A DNA stretch of 64,000 nt from Rhizobium sp. FKY42 (GTDB taxonomy: Bacteria > Pseudomonadota > Alphaproteobacteria > Rhizobiales > Rhizobiaceae): contig NZ_STGA01000005.1 in NCBI RefSeq assembly GCF_005222835.1, positions 1 through 64,000 of the forward strand. Direction: 5' to 3'. Made by a program: the position numbers and the translations under genes. Below the pieces are notes generated by a model. That model was given only the letters and a program-made list of their open reading frames with translations, made no database searches and had not been told where the DNA came from. This document shows, piece by piece, positions 9,345 through 19,272 of the stretch (its first letter is position 1; the number at the start of each line of letters is the position of its first letter).

Positions 9345-10751
9345 TCACCCTTGCGGCTTGCGAGGGATGACGCGCATGGGCAGCCCTTTCTGCGGTTGGG
9401 TAGTAAGCCTTTGAACTGGCCATGGCGTGAAGTCCGGTAGTGATTCGAAGCGGAACCGGGACATCAGGACTGCCAGCGCAATGACGGCCTCCTGCATGGC
9501 AAAAGTGGCGCCAATGCAGGTCCTGGGACCCGCACCGAACGGCAGATACTGGAAGCGGTCGATCTTGCCACGGTTTTCCGGGAGGAACCGTTCCGGGATG
9601 AAGGCACGTGGCTTTTCCCAGTAAAGCTGGTGGCGATGCAGCGTCCACGGCATCACGAGGACGGTCGTTCCAGCTGCAATCTCCAGAACCTCTCCATTGG
9701 GCGCGGTCCAACGATCATTCTGGATGGCGGCACGGTTGATCGAAGGGGCGGGCGGATAAAGCCGCATGCCCTCTTCGAAGGCAGCACGGACATGAGGCAT
9801 CAGGTCCAACCACTCTACCGGATCGGCCCTGCTCGCCATGACCCGGTCTATCTCCTCCTCCATCAGCGCGCGGAACTGCGGCACATGGGACAAACAGTAA
9901 AGCGTCCACGCGAGCGCACGCGCCGTTGTTTCATGACCAGCACCAATAAAAGTGAGAATATTATCCTCGATTTCATCCAGCGTCAGGCCATCCGACCCTT
10001 CCAGTTCGAGCAAAAGGGTCAGAAAGTCATCCGGCGTTGCGGCCCGATCATCACGCATTCGAGCATTGCGCTTCTCCATGGTGAGACGAACAATCTCGCG
10101 GAATTTGCCCAACACCTTGGCGCCGCCGATTCGCGTTACACGCGGCACCCAGGGCGGTGCGCGCAAGAGGTCCATGGGATCGACTCGTCCCATACGGTGC
10201 AGGAGCGAATCCACGTCATCGGCAAAGTTATCGCTTTGCGTAACGATTTCTCCCGAGAACAGCGTCTCCGACAGAATTGCGAAGGCGAGTTCCGTCATAT
10301 CGACGGAAATATCCTCCACCCTCCCATCAGAGCCAATGTCTGCATATTTGGTCAGATACTCTTCGGACTTGGCCAGCATCTTTCCGGCAAATCCCTTGGC
10401 GTGACGCGGCGTAAACACAGGCGCCATGGCCTTGCGGGACCGTTTCCATACCGGTCCTTCCGCCGTCAACAGCCCATCGCGAAGGATCGGCCGTAGAATT
10501 AGCTGTCGGATCTCCGACATTTCATAGTTGGCGGCGTTATCAACGAGAACGTAGCGAATGAGGCGCGGATCATTGACGATCAGTGTCCGCTCCGAAAAGA
10601 ACTTGGAATTGATCCAGGGCAGTGTGTAGGAGGGCTCCCCCCACAGTTCCAGCGGATTTCTGAAAACGGTCCGGATGATTTCGAGCCGGGATGGTATCGT
10701 TGTCCGCGGATGGGGAGCCGGTGGCTCGAACGGTTCCGGTCGCATATCCAT
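9345..10751 (-). CDS. cytochrome P450
   Basis: Heme-thiolate monooxygenase of 468 residues. The I-helix oxygen-binding motif is GAGHETTARALAW, the K-helix ExxR appears in EEGMRLYPPAP, and the heme loop reads LPFGAGPRTCIGATF with the axial ligand Cys412. There is no N-terminal membrane anchor, so a soluble bacterial P450 is expected. AGGAGAA lies seven bases upstream of the ATG at 10751. No ferredoxin or ferredoxin reductase gene is adjacent, so electron donors must come from elsewhere. The substrate is unknown; the sequence resembles fatty-acid or unspecific-substrate bacterial P450s, but I cannot assign a CYP family. Confidence 0.93.
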   Translation of the reverse strand: MDMRPEPFEPPAPHPRTTIPSRLEIIRTVFRNPLELWGEPSYTLPWINSKFFSERTLIVNDPRLIRYVLVDNAANYEMSEIRQLILRPILRDGLLTAEGPVWKRSRKAMAPVFTPRHAKGFAGKMLAKSEEYLTKYADIGSDGRVEDISVDMTELAFAILSETLFSGEIVTQSDNFADDVDSLLHRMGRVDPMDLLRAPPWVPRVTRIGGAKVLGKFREIVRLTMEKRNARMRDDRAATPDDFLTLLLELEGSDGLTLDEIEDNILTFIGAGHETTARALAWTLYCLSHVPQFRALMEEEIDRVMASRADPVEWLDLMPHVRAAFEEGMRLYPPAPSINRAAIQNDRWTAPNGEVLEIAAGTTVLVMPWTLHRHQLYWEKPRAFIPERFLPENRGKIDRFQYLPFGAGPRTCIGATFAMQEAVIALAVLMSRFRFESLPDFTPWPVQRLTTQPQKGLPMRVIPRKPQG

Positions 10752-10795
10752 GGGCCTGTTCTCCTTGAAGGATCAGCAGGCCTTTATATCAGTAC

Positions 10796-11743
10796 TCAGA
10801 GCAGGGATTTCAATTCATCCAGCTTATCATTCACCAGCCAGCCATAATAGTTCTCTTCCGGCAGGGAGCTTGCGCCGCCACGGTTGCGGGCGGCAAGTGC
10901 AGCTGCACGGCTCGCAGTATTTCCGACATTATAGAGCGTGGCGGTTATCCCAGGATTGCGGGAGATATCCATTCCGGCAATGTCTGCATAGTCATCGATG
11001 GCACGGCGGATCGTCGCCGCCATATAGGCGAGAGACTTGTCCGGATCCATGATAGCCTTGTAGACGGCCTGGGCATCGGACGGATCAAGTTTCGCATAGC
11101 CGGAGCGGTTGGCGACAAGGTCGGACTGCATCAACGCAGTCAAGGGATTAAGCTGGCCCAAACCAAATGTCTGACCTGCATAGAAGGGCTGGAAGAATAC
11201 GGCGCTGAAGCGGTCATTGGGATAAGAAATTCCATCGACCTTTTCACCGCGGAATGTCTGCTCCCAAACATTTTCACGGCAGGACCAGAGTTTGTAGGAA
11301 TCGTTGAACCGCTCGCACTTTTCGAATTGCGGACGCGTAACGAATTGGGTGATCGACTCACCCTTGTAGCTGAAGCGGAAGTTGTCACCGGCATAGGCTG
11401 CAGCCTTGACATAATAGGACTGGAGCCGGTCGTAAGCATCGACGTTATAGGTGTGCTCACCGACAATGGCGCCGACAATGTGGATTGGATCGATGTCGTA
11501 TTGGCGAGCCGTCTGCTTGATCTTCGATATCAGTGACCGATCGCCAGCGAGAAGATCGCGAATCTTGTCAAACTTGTCATCGAATGTAGTTCTGCCCTCG
11601 CGCGTCCGCCGAACCGAGGCCCCTGGAATCTTGGGCTGCTCGACATTTCGGTTGCCTGGCGGCACAGTCGTCAGGCTCCCGGCATGAACCTGCGGCACGG
11701 AAAGCGCGAAAACCATCAAGACGGCGAGCAAAGAACGTTTCAA
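10796..11743 (-). CDS. DUF1402 family secreted protein
   Basis: About 315 residues. From a TTG at 11743 the protein begins with Lys-Arg and a clear Sec signal peptide (SLLAVLMVFALSVPQVHA). A GTG at 11788 would add 15 residues but has no Shine-Dalgarno. The mature protein has features reminiscent of lysozyme-like folds (GAIVGEHTYNVDAYDRLQSYY and FGLGQLNPLTALM, similar to goose-type/Slt-like transglycosylase motifs), and TLYNVGN. The DUF1402 family is of unknown function and common in Rhizobiaceae. A periplasmic peptidoglycan-related role is my inference from the motif likeness. Confidence 0.8.
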   Translation of the reverse strand: MKRSLLAVLMVFALSVPQVHAGSLTTVPPGNRNVEQPKIPGASVRRTREGRTTFDDKFDKIRDLLAGDRSLISKIKQTARQYDIDPIHIVGAIVGEHTYNVDAYDRLQSYYVKAAAYAGDNFRFSYKGESITQFVTRPQFEKCERFNDSYKLWSCRENVWEQTFRGEKVDGISYPNDRFSAVFFQPFYAGQTFGLGQLNPLTALMQSDLVANRSGYAKLDPSDAQAVYKAIMDPDKSLAYMAATIRRAIDDYADIAGMDISRNPGITATLYNVGNTASRAAALAARNRGGASSLPEENYYGWLVNDKLDELKSLL

Positions 11744-11829
11744 GACAAATATCCCAGGGAGCAGCAGAGCATGCACGCTCTTCGGCACGTTGCTTTCGGA
11801 CGAATCAGAAATCCGAAATAAAAGGCATT

Positions 11830-11847
11830 TATGGGTATGAACCCATA
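11830..11847. repeat. 7-bp inverted repeat upstream of the DUF1402 gene
   Basis: TATGGGT (11830-11836) and ACCCATA (11841-11847) are separated by ATGA, about 90 bases upstream of the chosen DUF1402 start. It could be an operator or a minor hairpin; nothing in the sequence decides. Confidence 0.3.
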
Positions 11848-11909
11848 CTGAATGTAGGGCGTCAAGGCGAGCCTTACCGCTTCAATTTCCTGTCAAAAGC
11901 ATCATCGAA

Positions 11910-11934
11910 GGCAAGGGCACGTTGCGCCCTTGCC
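11910..11934 (-). terminator. terminator-like hairpin after hslU
   Basis: GGCAAGGGC / GCCCTTGCC 9-bp stem with a 7-base loop, 20 bases beyond the hslU stop on the minus strand. The following sequence has only a weak T-rich tail, so termination may be incomplete. Confidence 0.5.
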
Positions 11935-11953
11935 ACGGAATTGTTGCTTCCTC

Positions 11954-13261
11954 TCAGAGAATATAGCGGGAGAGGTCCGTATCGGCGGCAATATCTCCAA
12001 CATGCTCACGCACATAGGCAGAATCGACAATCACCTCCGTATTCGGGCGATCAGGAGCATGGAAGGAGATCTCATCAAGAACCCGCTCCATAACCGTCTG
12101 CAGACGACGCGCACCGATGTTTTCTACCGAGGAATTGAGATGAACCGCCACGTCGGCAAGCGCATCGATCGCATCCTCTGTGAAGTCGAGCGTGAGTTGC
12201 TCGGTCTCCATCAGCGCCTTGTACTGGCGGATGAGACTTGCCTCAGTCTCCGTCAGGATACGCCGGAAGTCCTCCTTGGAAAGTGGCTTCAGTTCGACCC
12301 GGATCGGCAGACGACCCTGCAGTTCAGGGAGAAGATCTGACGGCTTTGCAACGTGGAATGCGCCAGATGCGATAAACAGAATATGGTCTGTCTTGACCGG
12401 GCCATATTTGGTGGAGACCGTTGTGCCTTCCACCAGCGGCAAGAGATCACGCTGCACACCTTCGCGGGACACCCCTGCCCCCATACCGCCATCGCGCGCT
12501 GCGATCTTATCGATCTCATCGAGGAAAACGATACCATCATTTTCGACCGAACGAACGGCCTCGCGCTGAATAACCTCGCTATCGATCAGTTTGTCGGATT
12601 CGTCGCGTATCAATTCTCCATAGGATTTTGAAACCGTGGTGCGAACTTTCTTGGTGCGTCCACCCATGGCCTTGCCGAAGATGTCGGACAGATTGAGCAC
12701 ACCAATGTTGGCGCCCGGCATACCAGGGATTTCGAAGCCCGACGCACCGCTTCCGGTATCGGCGACCTCAATCTCGATTTCCTTGTCATCAAGCTCGCCG
12801 GATCGCAATTTCTTGCGGAACGAATCACGCGTCGCAGGCGAAGCGGTAGACCCCACCAGTGCATCGAGCACACGCTCTTCGGCACTTGCATGTGCCTTTG
12901 CCTGAACCTCGGCGCGCTTCTTGTCGCGCACCAATCCGATGCCGATTTCAACGAGGTCGCGGATGATCTGCTCGACATCGCGCCCAACGTAACCAACTTC
13001 TGTGAACTTCGTCGCCTCCACCTTGATGAACGGAGCACCTGCCAGCTTGGCGAGACGGCGAGAAATCTCGGTCTTGCCGACGCCTGTCGGGCCAATCATC
13101 AGAATGTTTTTCGGCATGACTTCGTCACGCAGGCTCTCATCCAGCTGCTGACGCCGCCAGCGATTGCGCAAAGCGATGGCCACGGCCCGTTTGGCATCGT
13201 GCTGGCCAATGATGTGGCGGTCGAGTTCCGATACAATCTCGCGGGGAGAAAAGGTCGTCAT
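11954..13261 (-). CDS. hslU: ATP-dependent protease ATPase subunit HslU
   Basis: AAA+ unfoldase of the HslUV (ClpYQ) protease, 435 residues. Walker A is GPTGVGKTE; the family N-terminus [16 protein letters not shown] is present. Walker B is [10 protein letters not shown]. The I-domain insertion lies between. The GYVGRDVE pore loop is present. The C-terminus DLSRYIL is the conserved tail that activates HslV. It is transcribed with hslV, 67 bases upstream. Confidence 0.97.
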   Translation of the reverse strand: MTTFSPREIVSELDRHIIGQHDAKRAVAIALRNRWRRQQLDESLRDEVMPKNILMIGPTGVGKTEISRRLAKLAGAPFIKVEATKFTEVGYVGRDVEQIIRDLVEIGIGLVRDKKRAEVQAKAHASAEERVLDALVGSTASPATRDSFRKKLRSGELDDKEIEIEVADTGSGASGFEIPGMPGANIGVLNLSDIFGKAMGGRTKKVRTTVSKSYGELIRDESDKLIDSEVIQREAVRSVENDGIVFLDEIDKIAARDGGMGAGVSREGVQRDLLPLVEGTTVSTKYGPVKTDHILFIASGAFHVAKPSDLLPELQGRLPIRVELKPLSKEDFRRILTETEASLIRQYKALMETEQLTLDFTEDAIDALADVAVHLNSSVENIGARRLQTVMERVLDEISFHAPDRPNTEVIVDSAYVREHVGDIAADTDLSRYIL

Positions 13262-13328
13262 GTGTTCCTCTCGGCATCCTCTGAAGCCGGCTTATCAGCC
13301 CGGGCTTCCAGGCCCATTGATGTTCCAG

Positions 13329-13856
13329 TTATTCGGCGTCCAGCGCTTCAACGACCAGATTGTGGTTCGTGTAGACACAGATATCGGCTGCGATATCGAG
13401 CGCCTGCCGCGCAATGTCTTCCGCCGATTTGTCCGTATCCATCAGCGCGCGTGCAGCTGCATAGGCATAGTTGCCACCGGAGCCGATGGCGATGGTGCCG
13501 TGTTCAGGCTCCAGTACATCCCCGTTGCCGGTAATTGCCAGCGTGATCTGCTTATCGGCGACCAGCATCATGGCCTCCAGATTGCGCAGATATTTATCCG
13601 TGCGCCAGTCCTTTGCCAGCTCCACGGCAGCGCGCATCAATTGCCCGGGATATTGCTCCAACTTGCGCTCAAGCCTATCGAGAAGAGTGAAAGCATCCGC
13701 CGTTGCACCGGCAAAACCCGCGATCACTTCGCCACCCTTGCCGATGCGACGTACTTTGCGTGCATTGCCTTTCATGACCGTCTGACCGAGGCTCACCTGC
13801 CCGTCGCCTGCCATGATCACCTTTCCGCCTTTGCGAACGGTAATGATTGTCGTCAT
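13329..13856 (-). CDS. hslV: ATP-dependent protease proteolytic subunit HslV
   Basis: Proteasome-beta-like peptidase of 175 residues that assembles as a double hexamer capped by HslU. The sequence starts M-T-T-I-I-T-V-R-K, so removal of the initiator Met exposes the catalytic N-terminal Thr. Other conserved parts are [30 protein letters not shown] and [17 protein letters not shown] good AAGGTGAG lies just upstream of the ATG at 13856. Its promoter must lie in the 191-base gap divergent from hisB. A heat-shock promoter is expected from relatives, but I could not recognise one with confidence. Confidence 0.97.
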   Translation of the reverse strand: MTTIITVRKGGKVIMAGDGQVSLGQTVMKGNARKVRRIGKGGEVIAGFAGATADAFTLLDRLERKLEQYPGQLMRAAVELAKDWRTDKYLRNLEAMMLVADKQITLAITGNGDVLEPEHGTIAIGSGGNYAYAAARALMDTDKSAEDIARQALDIAADICVYTNHNLVVEALDAE

Positions 13857-14047
13857 ATCTCACCTTTTGCTCCGCTTTGGCGGAGGCTGTGTGGCCGGTT
13901 GATTCCGGCTGTTGAGGCACATGTAAGTGTGAAGATGCGGAATGCAAATCTCTCGGCATCAACCGAAGATTCGGAATCGTTTGCACCGAAGGCAGGTGGC
14001 TGATAAGCAGCAGCAAAGTTTTCCGTGTGCAGGAACCGGTGAGTATA

Positions 14048-14644
14048 ATGAGCGAACGCCGCGCTTCGATTTCGCGCAAGACCAACGAGACGTCCATTTC
14101 CGTCAGCGTCAATCTCGACGGAACCGGAACCTCTAAAATCTCGACGGGCATTGGTTTTTTCGACCACATGCTGGAGCAGCTGTCGCGACATTCGCTGATC
14201 GACATGGAGATCGACTGCAAGGGCGACCTGCATATCGACGATCACCATTCGGTAGAAGACACAGGCATTGCCATCGGCCAGGCGCTTTCCAAGGCACTCG
14301 GCGACCGGCGCGGGATTACCCGTTATGCCTCGCTCGATCTTGCCATGGATGAAACCATGACCAAGGCAGCGGTCGATCTGTCTGGTCGACCTTTCCTTGT
14401 CTGGAACGTCACCTTCACGTCGCCAAAGATTGGAACCTTCGATACGGAACTCGTGCGCGAGTTTTTCCAGGCGCTCTCGCAGAATGCAGGTATCACGCTG
14501 CATGTGCTGAACCATTATGGTGCCAACAGCCATCATATTGCGGAAACCTGCTTCAAGGCGGTGGCCCGCGTTTTGAGAACGGCAACGGAAATCGATCCGC
14601 GCCAGGCAGGCCGTGTTCCTTCCACAAAGGGTACACTTGTCTAG
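14048..14644 (+). CDS. hisB: imidazoleglycerol-phosphate dehydratase
   Basis: Sixth step of histidine synthesis. 198 residues, the monofunctional form without the phosphatase domain. Metal-binding histidine motifs are [23 protein letters not shown] and [12 protein letters not shown]. The start [17 protein letters not shown] is the usual one; a GTG 21 bases upstream is less likely. First gene of the his operon here, divergent from hslVU. Confidence 0.97.
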   Translation: MSERRASISRKTNETSISVSVNLDGTGTSKISTGIGFFDHMLEQLSRHSLIDMEIDCKGDLHIDDHHSVEDTGIAIGQALSKALGDRRGITRYASLDLAMDETMTKAAVDLSGRPFLVWNVTFTSPKIGTFDTELVREFFQALSQNAGITLHVLNHYGANSHHIAETCFKAVARVLRTATEIDPRQAGRVPSTKGTLV

Positions 14645-14661
14645 CGCAGTCAGGAGACTTC

Positions 14662-15144
14662 GTGACCAGCTATATCGTTCTGACGCCACCGGGTGGACCA
14701 GAGCCTGACCATCGCTCGACACAGTTCGTTGCTGACCGGATGGTGTGGACAGCGTTCGTTTTTCCTGGGTTTTGGCTGCTGTTCAACCGATGCTGGCTTT
14801 GGGGCATTGCCGCTCTGTTTGCGCAGTTTGCCGCTGGCTGGCTGGCTGATCGTCCCGGCCTGTTATATGCGGGAATGGCTGCGCAACTGGCCATCGCTCT
14901 CTTGATTGGCCTGGAAGGGCGGCAAATTCTGATCCGTACACTGATGCGCCGTGGCTGGGTTCTCGATACGGTCGTTACGGCGCAAGATCTCGCCACGGCG
15001 GAACATATCTACTTCGGCGGTCCGGCTGGCAATCAACGGACAACAACAACACCCAAGACCGACTGGACGAAACTTTCCGCGGAAGCTTCTCCCGCAGCCC
15101 AGTACGGACCGTCCTTTGGACTATTTGATACAGGAAGACGCTAA
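14662..15144 (+). CDS. DUF2628 domain inner-membrane protein
   Basis: 160 residues starting at GTG 14662, preceded by AGGAGA. Three hydrophobic stretches lie between residues 28 and 90 ([51 protein letters not shown]). The hydrophilic C-terminal tail is rich in Thr/Ser/Ala. It matches the DUF2628 family. It is sandwiched between hisB and hisH, with its stop overlapping the hisH start (TAATG), so it is co-translated with the pathway genes. Its function is unknown and it is not a histidine enzyme. Confidence 0.85.
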   Translation: MTSYIVLTPPGGPEPDHRSTQFVADRMVWTAFVFPGFWLLFNRCWLWGIAALFAQFAAGWLADRPGLLYAGMAAQLAIALLIGLEGRQILIRTLMRRGWVLDTVVTAQDLATAEHIYFGGPAGNQRTTTTPKTDWTKLSAEASPAAQYGPSFGLFDTGRR

Positions 15145-15794
15145 TGCGCGTTGCAATCATTGACTACGGCTCAGGCAATCTGCGCTCTGCGACGAAAGCG
15201 TTTGAACGCGCCGCACGCGAGGCGGGCCTTGATGCCGAAATCTGCCTCACGGACAAACCGGATGCCGTGGCAAGTGCTGACCGGATCGTCCTGCCGGGCG
15301 TCGGAGCCTATGCCGACTGCCGGCGCGGCCTTGCCGCTGTTTCTGGAATGGAAGAGGCCCTTCGCGACGTTGTCGAGAATAGGGGCCATCCTTTCCTCGG
15401 CATTTGCGTCGGTATGCAATTGATGTCGACGCGTGGCCTGGAGAAGGAAACGACGCAGGGCTTGAACTGGATTTCAGGCGACGTGAAGGAAATGACGCCG
15501 TCTGATCCTACGCTGAAGATCCCACAGATCGGCTGGAACACACTAACGCTCAACCGGCCACATGCGCTGTTTGAAGGAATTCCCACCGGTCGAGACGGCT
15601 TGCATGCCTACTTCGTCCACTCCTACCATCTGGCGGCAGTGAAGCCGGAAGACGTGGTGGCGACCACAGATTACGGTGGTCCTATGACGGCTTTTGTTGC
15701 GCATGAAAACACCGCTGGCGCGCAATTCCACCCAGAAAAGAGCCAGACGCTGGGTCTGGCCCTGATTTCCAACTTCCTTCGCTGGATGCCCTGA
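15144..15794 (+). CDS. hisH: imidazole glycerol phosphate synthase glutaminase subunit HisH
   Basis: Class I glutamine amidotransferase, 216 residues, which supplies ammonia to HisF. N-terminal [11 protein letters not shown], oxyanion region [10 protein letters not shown], nucleophile Cys in [10 protein letters not shown], and the His/Glu pair in AQFHPEKSQ. It overlaps DUF2628 by one base and is followed by hisA after 2 bases. Confidence 0.97.
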   Translation: MRVAIIDYGSGNLRSATKAFERAAREAGLDAEICLTDKPDAVASADRIVLPGVGAYADCRRGLAAVSGMEEALRDVVENRGHPFLGICVGMQLMSTRGLEKETTQGLNWISGDVKEMTPSDPTLKIPQIGWNTLTLNRPHALFEGIPTGRDGLHAYFVHSYHLAAVKPEDVVATTDYGGPMTAFVAHENTAGAQFHPEKSQTLGLALISNFLRWMP

Positions 15795-15796
15795 CG

Positions 15797-16540
15797 ATGA
15801 TCCTGTTTCCTGCCATCGACCTGAAAGATGGCCAATGCGTTCGCTTGAAGCTTGGTGATATGGACCAAGCGACGATTTACAATCCTGACCCTGCGGCCCA
15901 AGCCAAGGCTTTCGAAGATCAGGGCTTCGAATGGTTGCATGTGGTGGATCTGGATGGCGCCTTTGCGGGCGAAAGCCGAAATGGTTTCGCCATCGACGCC
16001 ATTCTGAAGGCGACAAAGAACCCGGTTCAACTAGGCGGCGGTATCCGCACGCTCGATCATATCGAGGCATGGCTTTCGCGTGGCCTTACTCGTGTCATTC
16101 TAGGCACGGTCGCCGTTCGCAATCCCGCCCTTGTAATCGAAGCCTGCGAGAAGTTCCCCGGCCAGATCGCTGTCGGCATCGACGCCAAAGGCGGGAAAGT
16201 TGCAGTGGAAGGCTGGGCGGAAGCTTCTGAGCTCGGCGTTATTGAGCTAGCTAAAAAGTTCGAAGGCGCCGGTGTCGCAGCTATTATTTATACCGACATC
16301 GACCGCGACGGCATCCTGACCGGTATCAACTGGGAGTCGACCCTGCAACTGGCCGAAGCGGTGTCCATTCCGGTCATTGCCTCTGGCGGCCTTGCCTCGC
16401 TGGATGACATTCACCGGATGTTGAAGCCGGATGCGGCACGGCTGGAGGGCGCGATTTCTGGTCGCGCACTCTATGATGGCCGCATCGATCCTACCGAAGC
16501 ACTCGCCCTTGTCCGTGCAGCCAAGGGAGGCCGCGCATGA
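15797..16540 (+). CDS. hisA: phosphoribosylformimino-5-aminoimidazole carboxamide ribotide isomerase
   Basis: TIM-barrel isomerase of histidine synthesis, 247 residues. N-terminal [14 protein letters not shown] with catalytic Asp8, phosphate loops [10 protein letters not shown] and [12 protein letters not shown], and [14 protein letters not shown] containing the second catalytic Asp. Overlaps hisF by 4 bases (ATGA). Confidence 0.97.
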   Translation: MILFPAIDLKDGQCVRLKLGDMDQATIYNPDPAAQAKAFEDQGFEWLHVVDLDGAFAGESRNGFAIDAILKATKNPVQLGGGIRTLDHIEAWLSRGLTRVILGTVAVRNPALVIEACEKFPGQIAVGIDAKGGKVAVEGWAEASELGVIELAKKFEGAGVAAIIYTDIDRDGILTGINWESTLQLAEAVSIPVIASGGLASLDDIHRMLKPDAARLEGAISGRALYDGRIDPTEALALVRAAKGGRA

Positions 16541-17313
16541 CCCTGAAGGCTCGTGTCATTCCTTGCCTGGATGTCAAAGACGGCCGCGTCGTCAAAGGCG
16601 TGAACTTCGTTGATCTGATCGACGCGGGCGATCCGGTAGAAGCGGCGAAGGCCTATGATGCCGCCGGTGCCGATGAGCTTTGCTTTCTCGACATCACGGC
16701 GTCTTCCGATAACCGCGATACCATTTTCGACGTTGTTGCACAGACGGCAGAACATTGCTTCATGCCGCTGACGGTGGGTGGCGGCGTGCGGGCGGTTGCA
16801 GACATCCGCAAGCTTCTGCTAGCAGGTGCCGATAAGGTATCGATCAATTCCGCTGCCGTGAAGAACCCGGATTTCGTGGCCGAGGCTGCTGACAAGTTTG
16901 GCAATCAGTGCATCGTTGTCTCCATCGATGCGAAGCGCGTGTCCGGCGAAGGAGAGACTCCCCGCTGGGAAATCTTCACGCATGGTGGACGGCAGGCAAC
17001 GGGAATCGATGCGGTGGATTTCGCTATCCGCATGGTCGAAAAGGGTGCCGGTGAATTGCTGGTGACTTCCATGGATCGCGACGGAACCAAAAGCGGTTAT
17101 GATCTGGCACTGACGCGCACCATTGCCGATGCGGTTCGTGTGCCGGTGATTGCTTCCGGCGGCGTCGGCAATCTCGATGACCTGGTGGCAGGTATCGCAG
17201 AGGGACATGCCACGGCGGTTCTTGCCGCCTCCATCTTCCACTTCGGCACCTATTCAATTGGTGAAGCCAAGCGATACATGGCCGATCATGGTATCGCCAT
17301 GCGACTGGACTAA
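16537..17313 (+). CDS. hisF: imidazole glycerol phosphate synthase cyclase subunit HisF
   Basis: Cyclase partner of HisH, 258 residues. [17 protein letters not shown] carries catalytic Asp11 and [16 protein letters not shown] the second Asp. Phosphate-binding loops are TVGGGVRAV and [12 protein letters not shown]. Translationally coupled with hisA. Confidence 0.97.
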   Translation: MTLKARVIPCLDVKDGRVVKGVNFVDLIDAGDPVEAAKAYDAAGADELCFLDITASSDNRDTIFDVVAQTAEHCFMPLTVGGGVRAVADIRKLLLAGADKVSINSAAVKNPDFVAEAADKFGNQCIVVSIDAKRVSGEGETPRWEIFTHGGRQATGIDAVDFAIRMVEKGAGELLVTSMDRDGTKSGYDLALTRTIADAVRVPVIASGGVGNLDDLVAGIAEGHATAVLAASIFHFGTYSIGEAKRYMADHGIAMRLD

Positions 17314-17331
17314 AGCTTAGGGGCCGTCACG

Positions 17332-17655
17332 ATGAGCGGATTTTCTCTGTCCGACCTGGAAAAAATCATTGCAGAGCGCGCGAAGGCAGAGCCTTCGGAA
17401 TCCTGGACAGCCAAGCTTGTGGCCGCCGGTCAGGAACGAGCCGCCAAGAAACTGGGCGAGGAAGCTGTTGAAACAGTGATCGCCGCCATACAGAACAATC
17501 GGCACGAACTTACATCAGAGGCGGCTGATCTTCTTTATCATCTATTGGTCGTATTGAAGATTGCAGGTATTCCGCTACAGGATGTACTGGAACAACTGCA
17601 ACGTCGCACGGCTCAATCGGGCCTGCAAGAAAAGGCGAGCCGGAAGCCAACATGA
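17332..17655 (+). CDS. hisE: phosphoribosyl-ATP pyrophosphatase
   Basis: 107-residue monofunctional HisE, second step of histidine synthesis. MazG-like helices with the metal-binding set [14 protein letters not shown] and [15 protein letters not shown]. Last histidine gene of the cluster; its stop overlaps the coaA start by 4 bases. Confidence 0.96.
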   Translation: MSGFSLSDLEKIIAERAKAEPSESWTAKLVAAGQERAAKKLGEEAVETVIAAIQNNRHELTSEAADLLYHLLVVLKIAGIPLQDVLEQLQRRTAQSGLQEKASRKPT

Positions 17656-18644
17656 CGATCGCCACCCAGCCCCTCGGTTCAGATACGCCGGAAAGCAATC
17701 GCGAGACCAATTACTCGCCCTTCTTTCTGTTTACATCGGACGAATGGGCCCGCTTCCGTGCCGATACGCCGCTGACCCTGACCGCGGATGAAGTTCAACG
17801 ACTACGTTCTTTGCATGATCCGATCGATCTCAACGAAGTTCGGCGGATCTACCTCTCGCTGTCGCGCCTGCTTTCAGCGCATGTAGAAGCCTCGCAGCTC
17901 CTGTTTCAGCAGCGAAACCGCTTTCTGAGCCTCTCGGATCAGGTGAAGACTCCCTTCGTGATCGGCATCGCTGGATCTGTGGCTGTCGGCAAATCCACTA
18001 CGGCGCGCATTCTACAGGAGCTTCTGAAGCGCTGGCCATCCAGCCCGAAGGTGGATCTGATCACGACTGATGGTTTCCTGTTCCCGAACGCCGTTCTGAA
18101 GCGTGATAACCTTATGGAGCGTAAGGGTTTTCCGGAAAGTTATGACATTGGCGCGCTGCTACGGTTTCTTTCAGCGATCAAGGCCGGTGAACCCAATGTA
18201 CCGGCACCGCGCTACTCTCACCTGACCTATGACGTCTTGCCGGATGAATTCACCATCGTTGATCGCCCCGACATTCTGATCTTCGAGGGTATCAACGTTC
18301 TGCAATCGCGCACCCTGCCAGCGGATGGCACCATCGTGCCGATGGTTTCCGACTTTTTCGATTTCTCGATCTATATCGATGCGGAGGAGTCGCTGATACA
18401 CAACTGGTATGTCCAGCGCTTCATGCGCTTGCGTGAGACTGCGTTTCGCGATCCAAGTTCCTACTTCAAGCGCTACGCCTCGATTGATACGGATGCTGCG
18501 CTCGAGATTGCCGAAGGCCTTTGGCAGAACATTAACTTGAAGAACTTGCGACAGAATATTTTGCCGACCCGACCACGGGCCGATCTCATCCTGCGCAAGG
18601 GAAGCAATCATCTCGTTGAAACTGTATCACTACGCAAACTGTAG
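17652..18644 (+). CDS. coaA: type I pantothenate kinase
   Basis: Phosphorylates pantothenate, the first committed step of coenzyme A synthesis. 330 residues, with Walker [15 protein letters not shown]. The PanK-I blocks [28 protein letters not shown] and IFEGINVLQ are all present. The start overlaps hisE. This his-coaA linkage is familiar in rhizobia. coaE, the last step of the same pathway, lies about 36 kb away in this window. Confidence 0.97.
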   Translation: MTIATQPLGSDTPESNRETNYSPFFLFTSDEWARFRADTPLTLTADEVQRLRSLHDPIDLNEVRRIYLSLSRLLSAHVEASQLLFQQRNRFLSLSDQVKTPFVIGIAGSVAVGKSTTARILQELLKRWPSSPKVDLITTDGFLFPNAVLKRDNLMERKGFPESYDIGALLRFLSAIKAGEPNVPAPRYSHLTYDVLPDEFTIVDRPDILIFEGINVLQSRTLPADGTIVPMVSDFFDFSIYIDAEESLIHNWYVQRFMRLRETAFRDPSSYFKRYASIDTDAALEIAEGLWQNINLKNLRQNILPTRPRADLILRKGSNHLVETVSLRKL

Positions 18645-18706
18645 ATGATCCATCGGTTGCGATCAAAATCAATCGTAGGGTATCAATCGCGGCTTTAAAT
18701 CCTGCA

Positions 18707-19141
18707 TTATTCGCCGCTGGGGCGACCACGCATTTTCTTGACCTCGGAACGTCCTGATTTCTCTTTCAGTCGACGCTCGATGGCTCCCTTACTTGGCTTG
18801 GTTTTCCGGCGTGGCGGCGGCGGCGGTTTCGCAGCTTCCAGCAGAAGCTCTTTCAACCGTTCGCGGGCATCTTCCCGGTTCCGATCCTGACTGCGGAAGC
18901 GGTTTGCCTCGATAATCAGGACACCTTCCTTGCTGAGGCGGCGTCCCGCAAGCTTGGTGGCATTTTCCTTGATCCGATCTGGGAGCGAAGGCGAACCCAA
19001 CAGATTGAAGAAGAGCTGAACAGCCGTTGAAACCTTGTTGACGTTCTGACCGCCGGGCCCACCCGCCAGCACGAATTGCTCCGTCAGTTCCCATCCGGCA
19101 ATCGTGATACGACTATTGATGATAAGGGGATCGCTGGCCAT
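18707..19141 (-). CDS. arfB: alternative ribosome-rescue factor ArfB (YaeJ-like peptidyl-tRNA hydrolase)
   Basis: 144 residues. The GGQ catalytic loop is AGGPGGQNVNKVSTAVQL, as in class I release factors. There is no codon-recognition domain, and the C-terminus is basic and proline-rich (KPPPPPRRKTKPSKG...), which in ArfB enters the empty mRNA channel of stalled ribosomes. The ATG at 19141 has GGAGA five bases upstream; the longer frame to 19225 runs through the pckA terminator and is rejected. Confidence 0.93.
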   Translation of the reverse strand: MASDPLIINSRITIAGWELTEQFVLAGGPGGQNVNKVSTAVQLFFNLLGSPSLPDRIKENATKLAGRRLSKEGVLIIEANRFRSQDRNREDARERLKELLLEAAKPPPPPRRKTKPSKGAIERRLKEKSGRSEVKKMRGRPSGE

Positions 19142-19177
19142 GACTGTCTCCGACCCCTCTATTCCATAAAGCCTGAC

Positions 19178-19212
19178 AAAAAGAAACCGCCGGCGCGAGG
19201 CACCGGCGGTTC
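19178..19212 (-). terminator. intrinsic terminator of pckA
   Basis: On the minus strand: 9-bp stem AACCGCCGG / CCGGCGGTT (19203-19211 with 19185-19193), 9-base loop, followed by a T-rich run TCTTTTT. It lies 61 bases past the pckA stop and upstream of arfB. Confidence 0.8.
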
Positions 19213-19272
19213 TGGGTAAGCTCATCAGTTCATTGAACGTCAGGCTTCACCAGCCGTCCCACAGGTCTGTTC

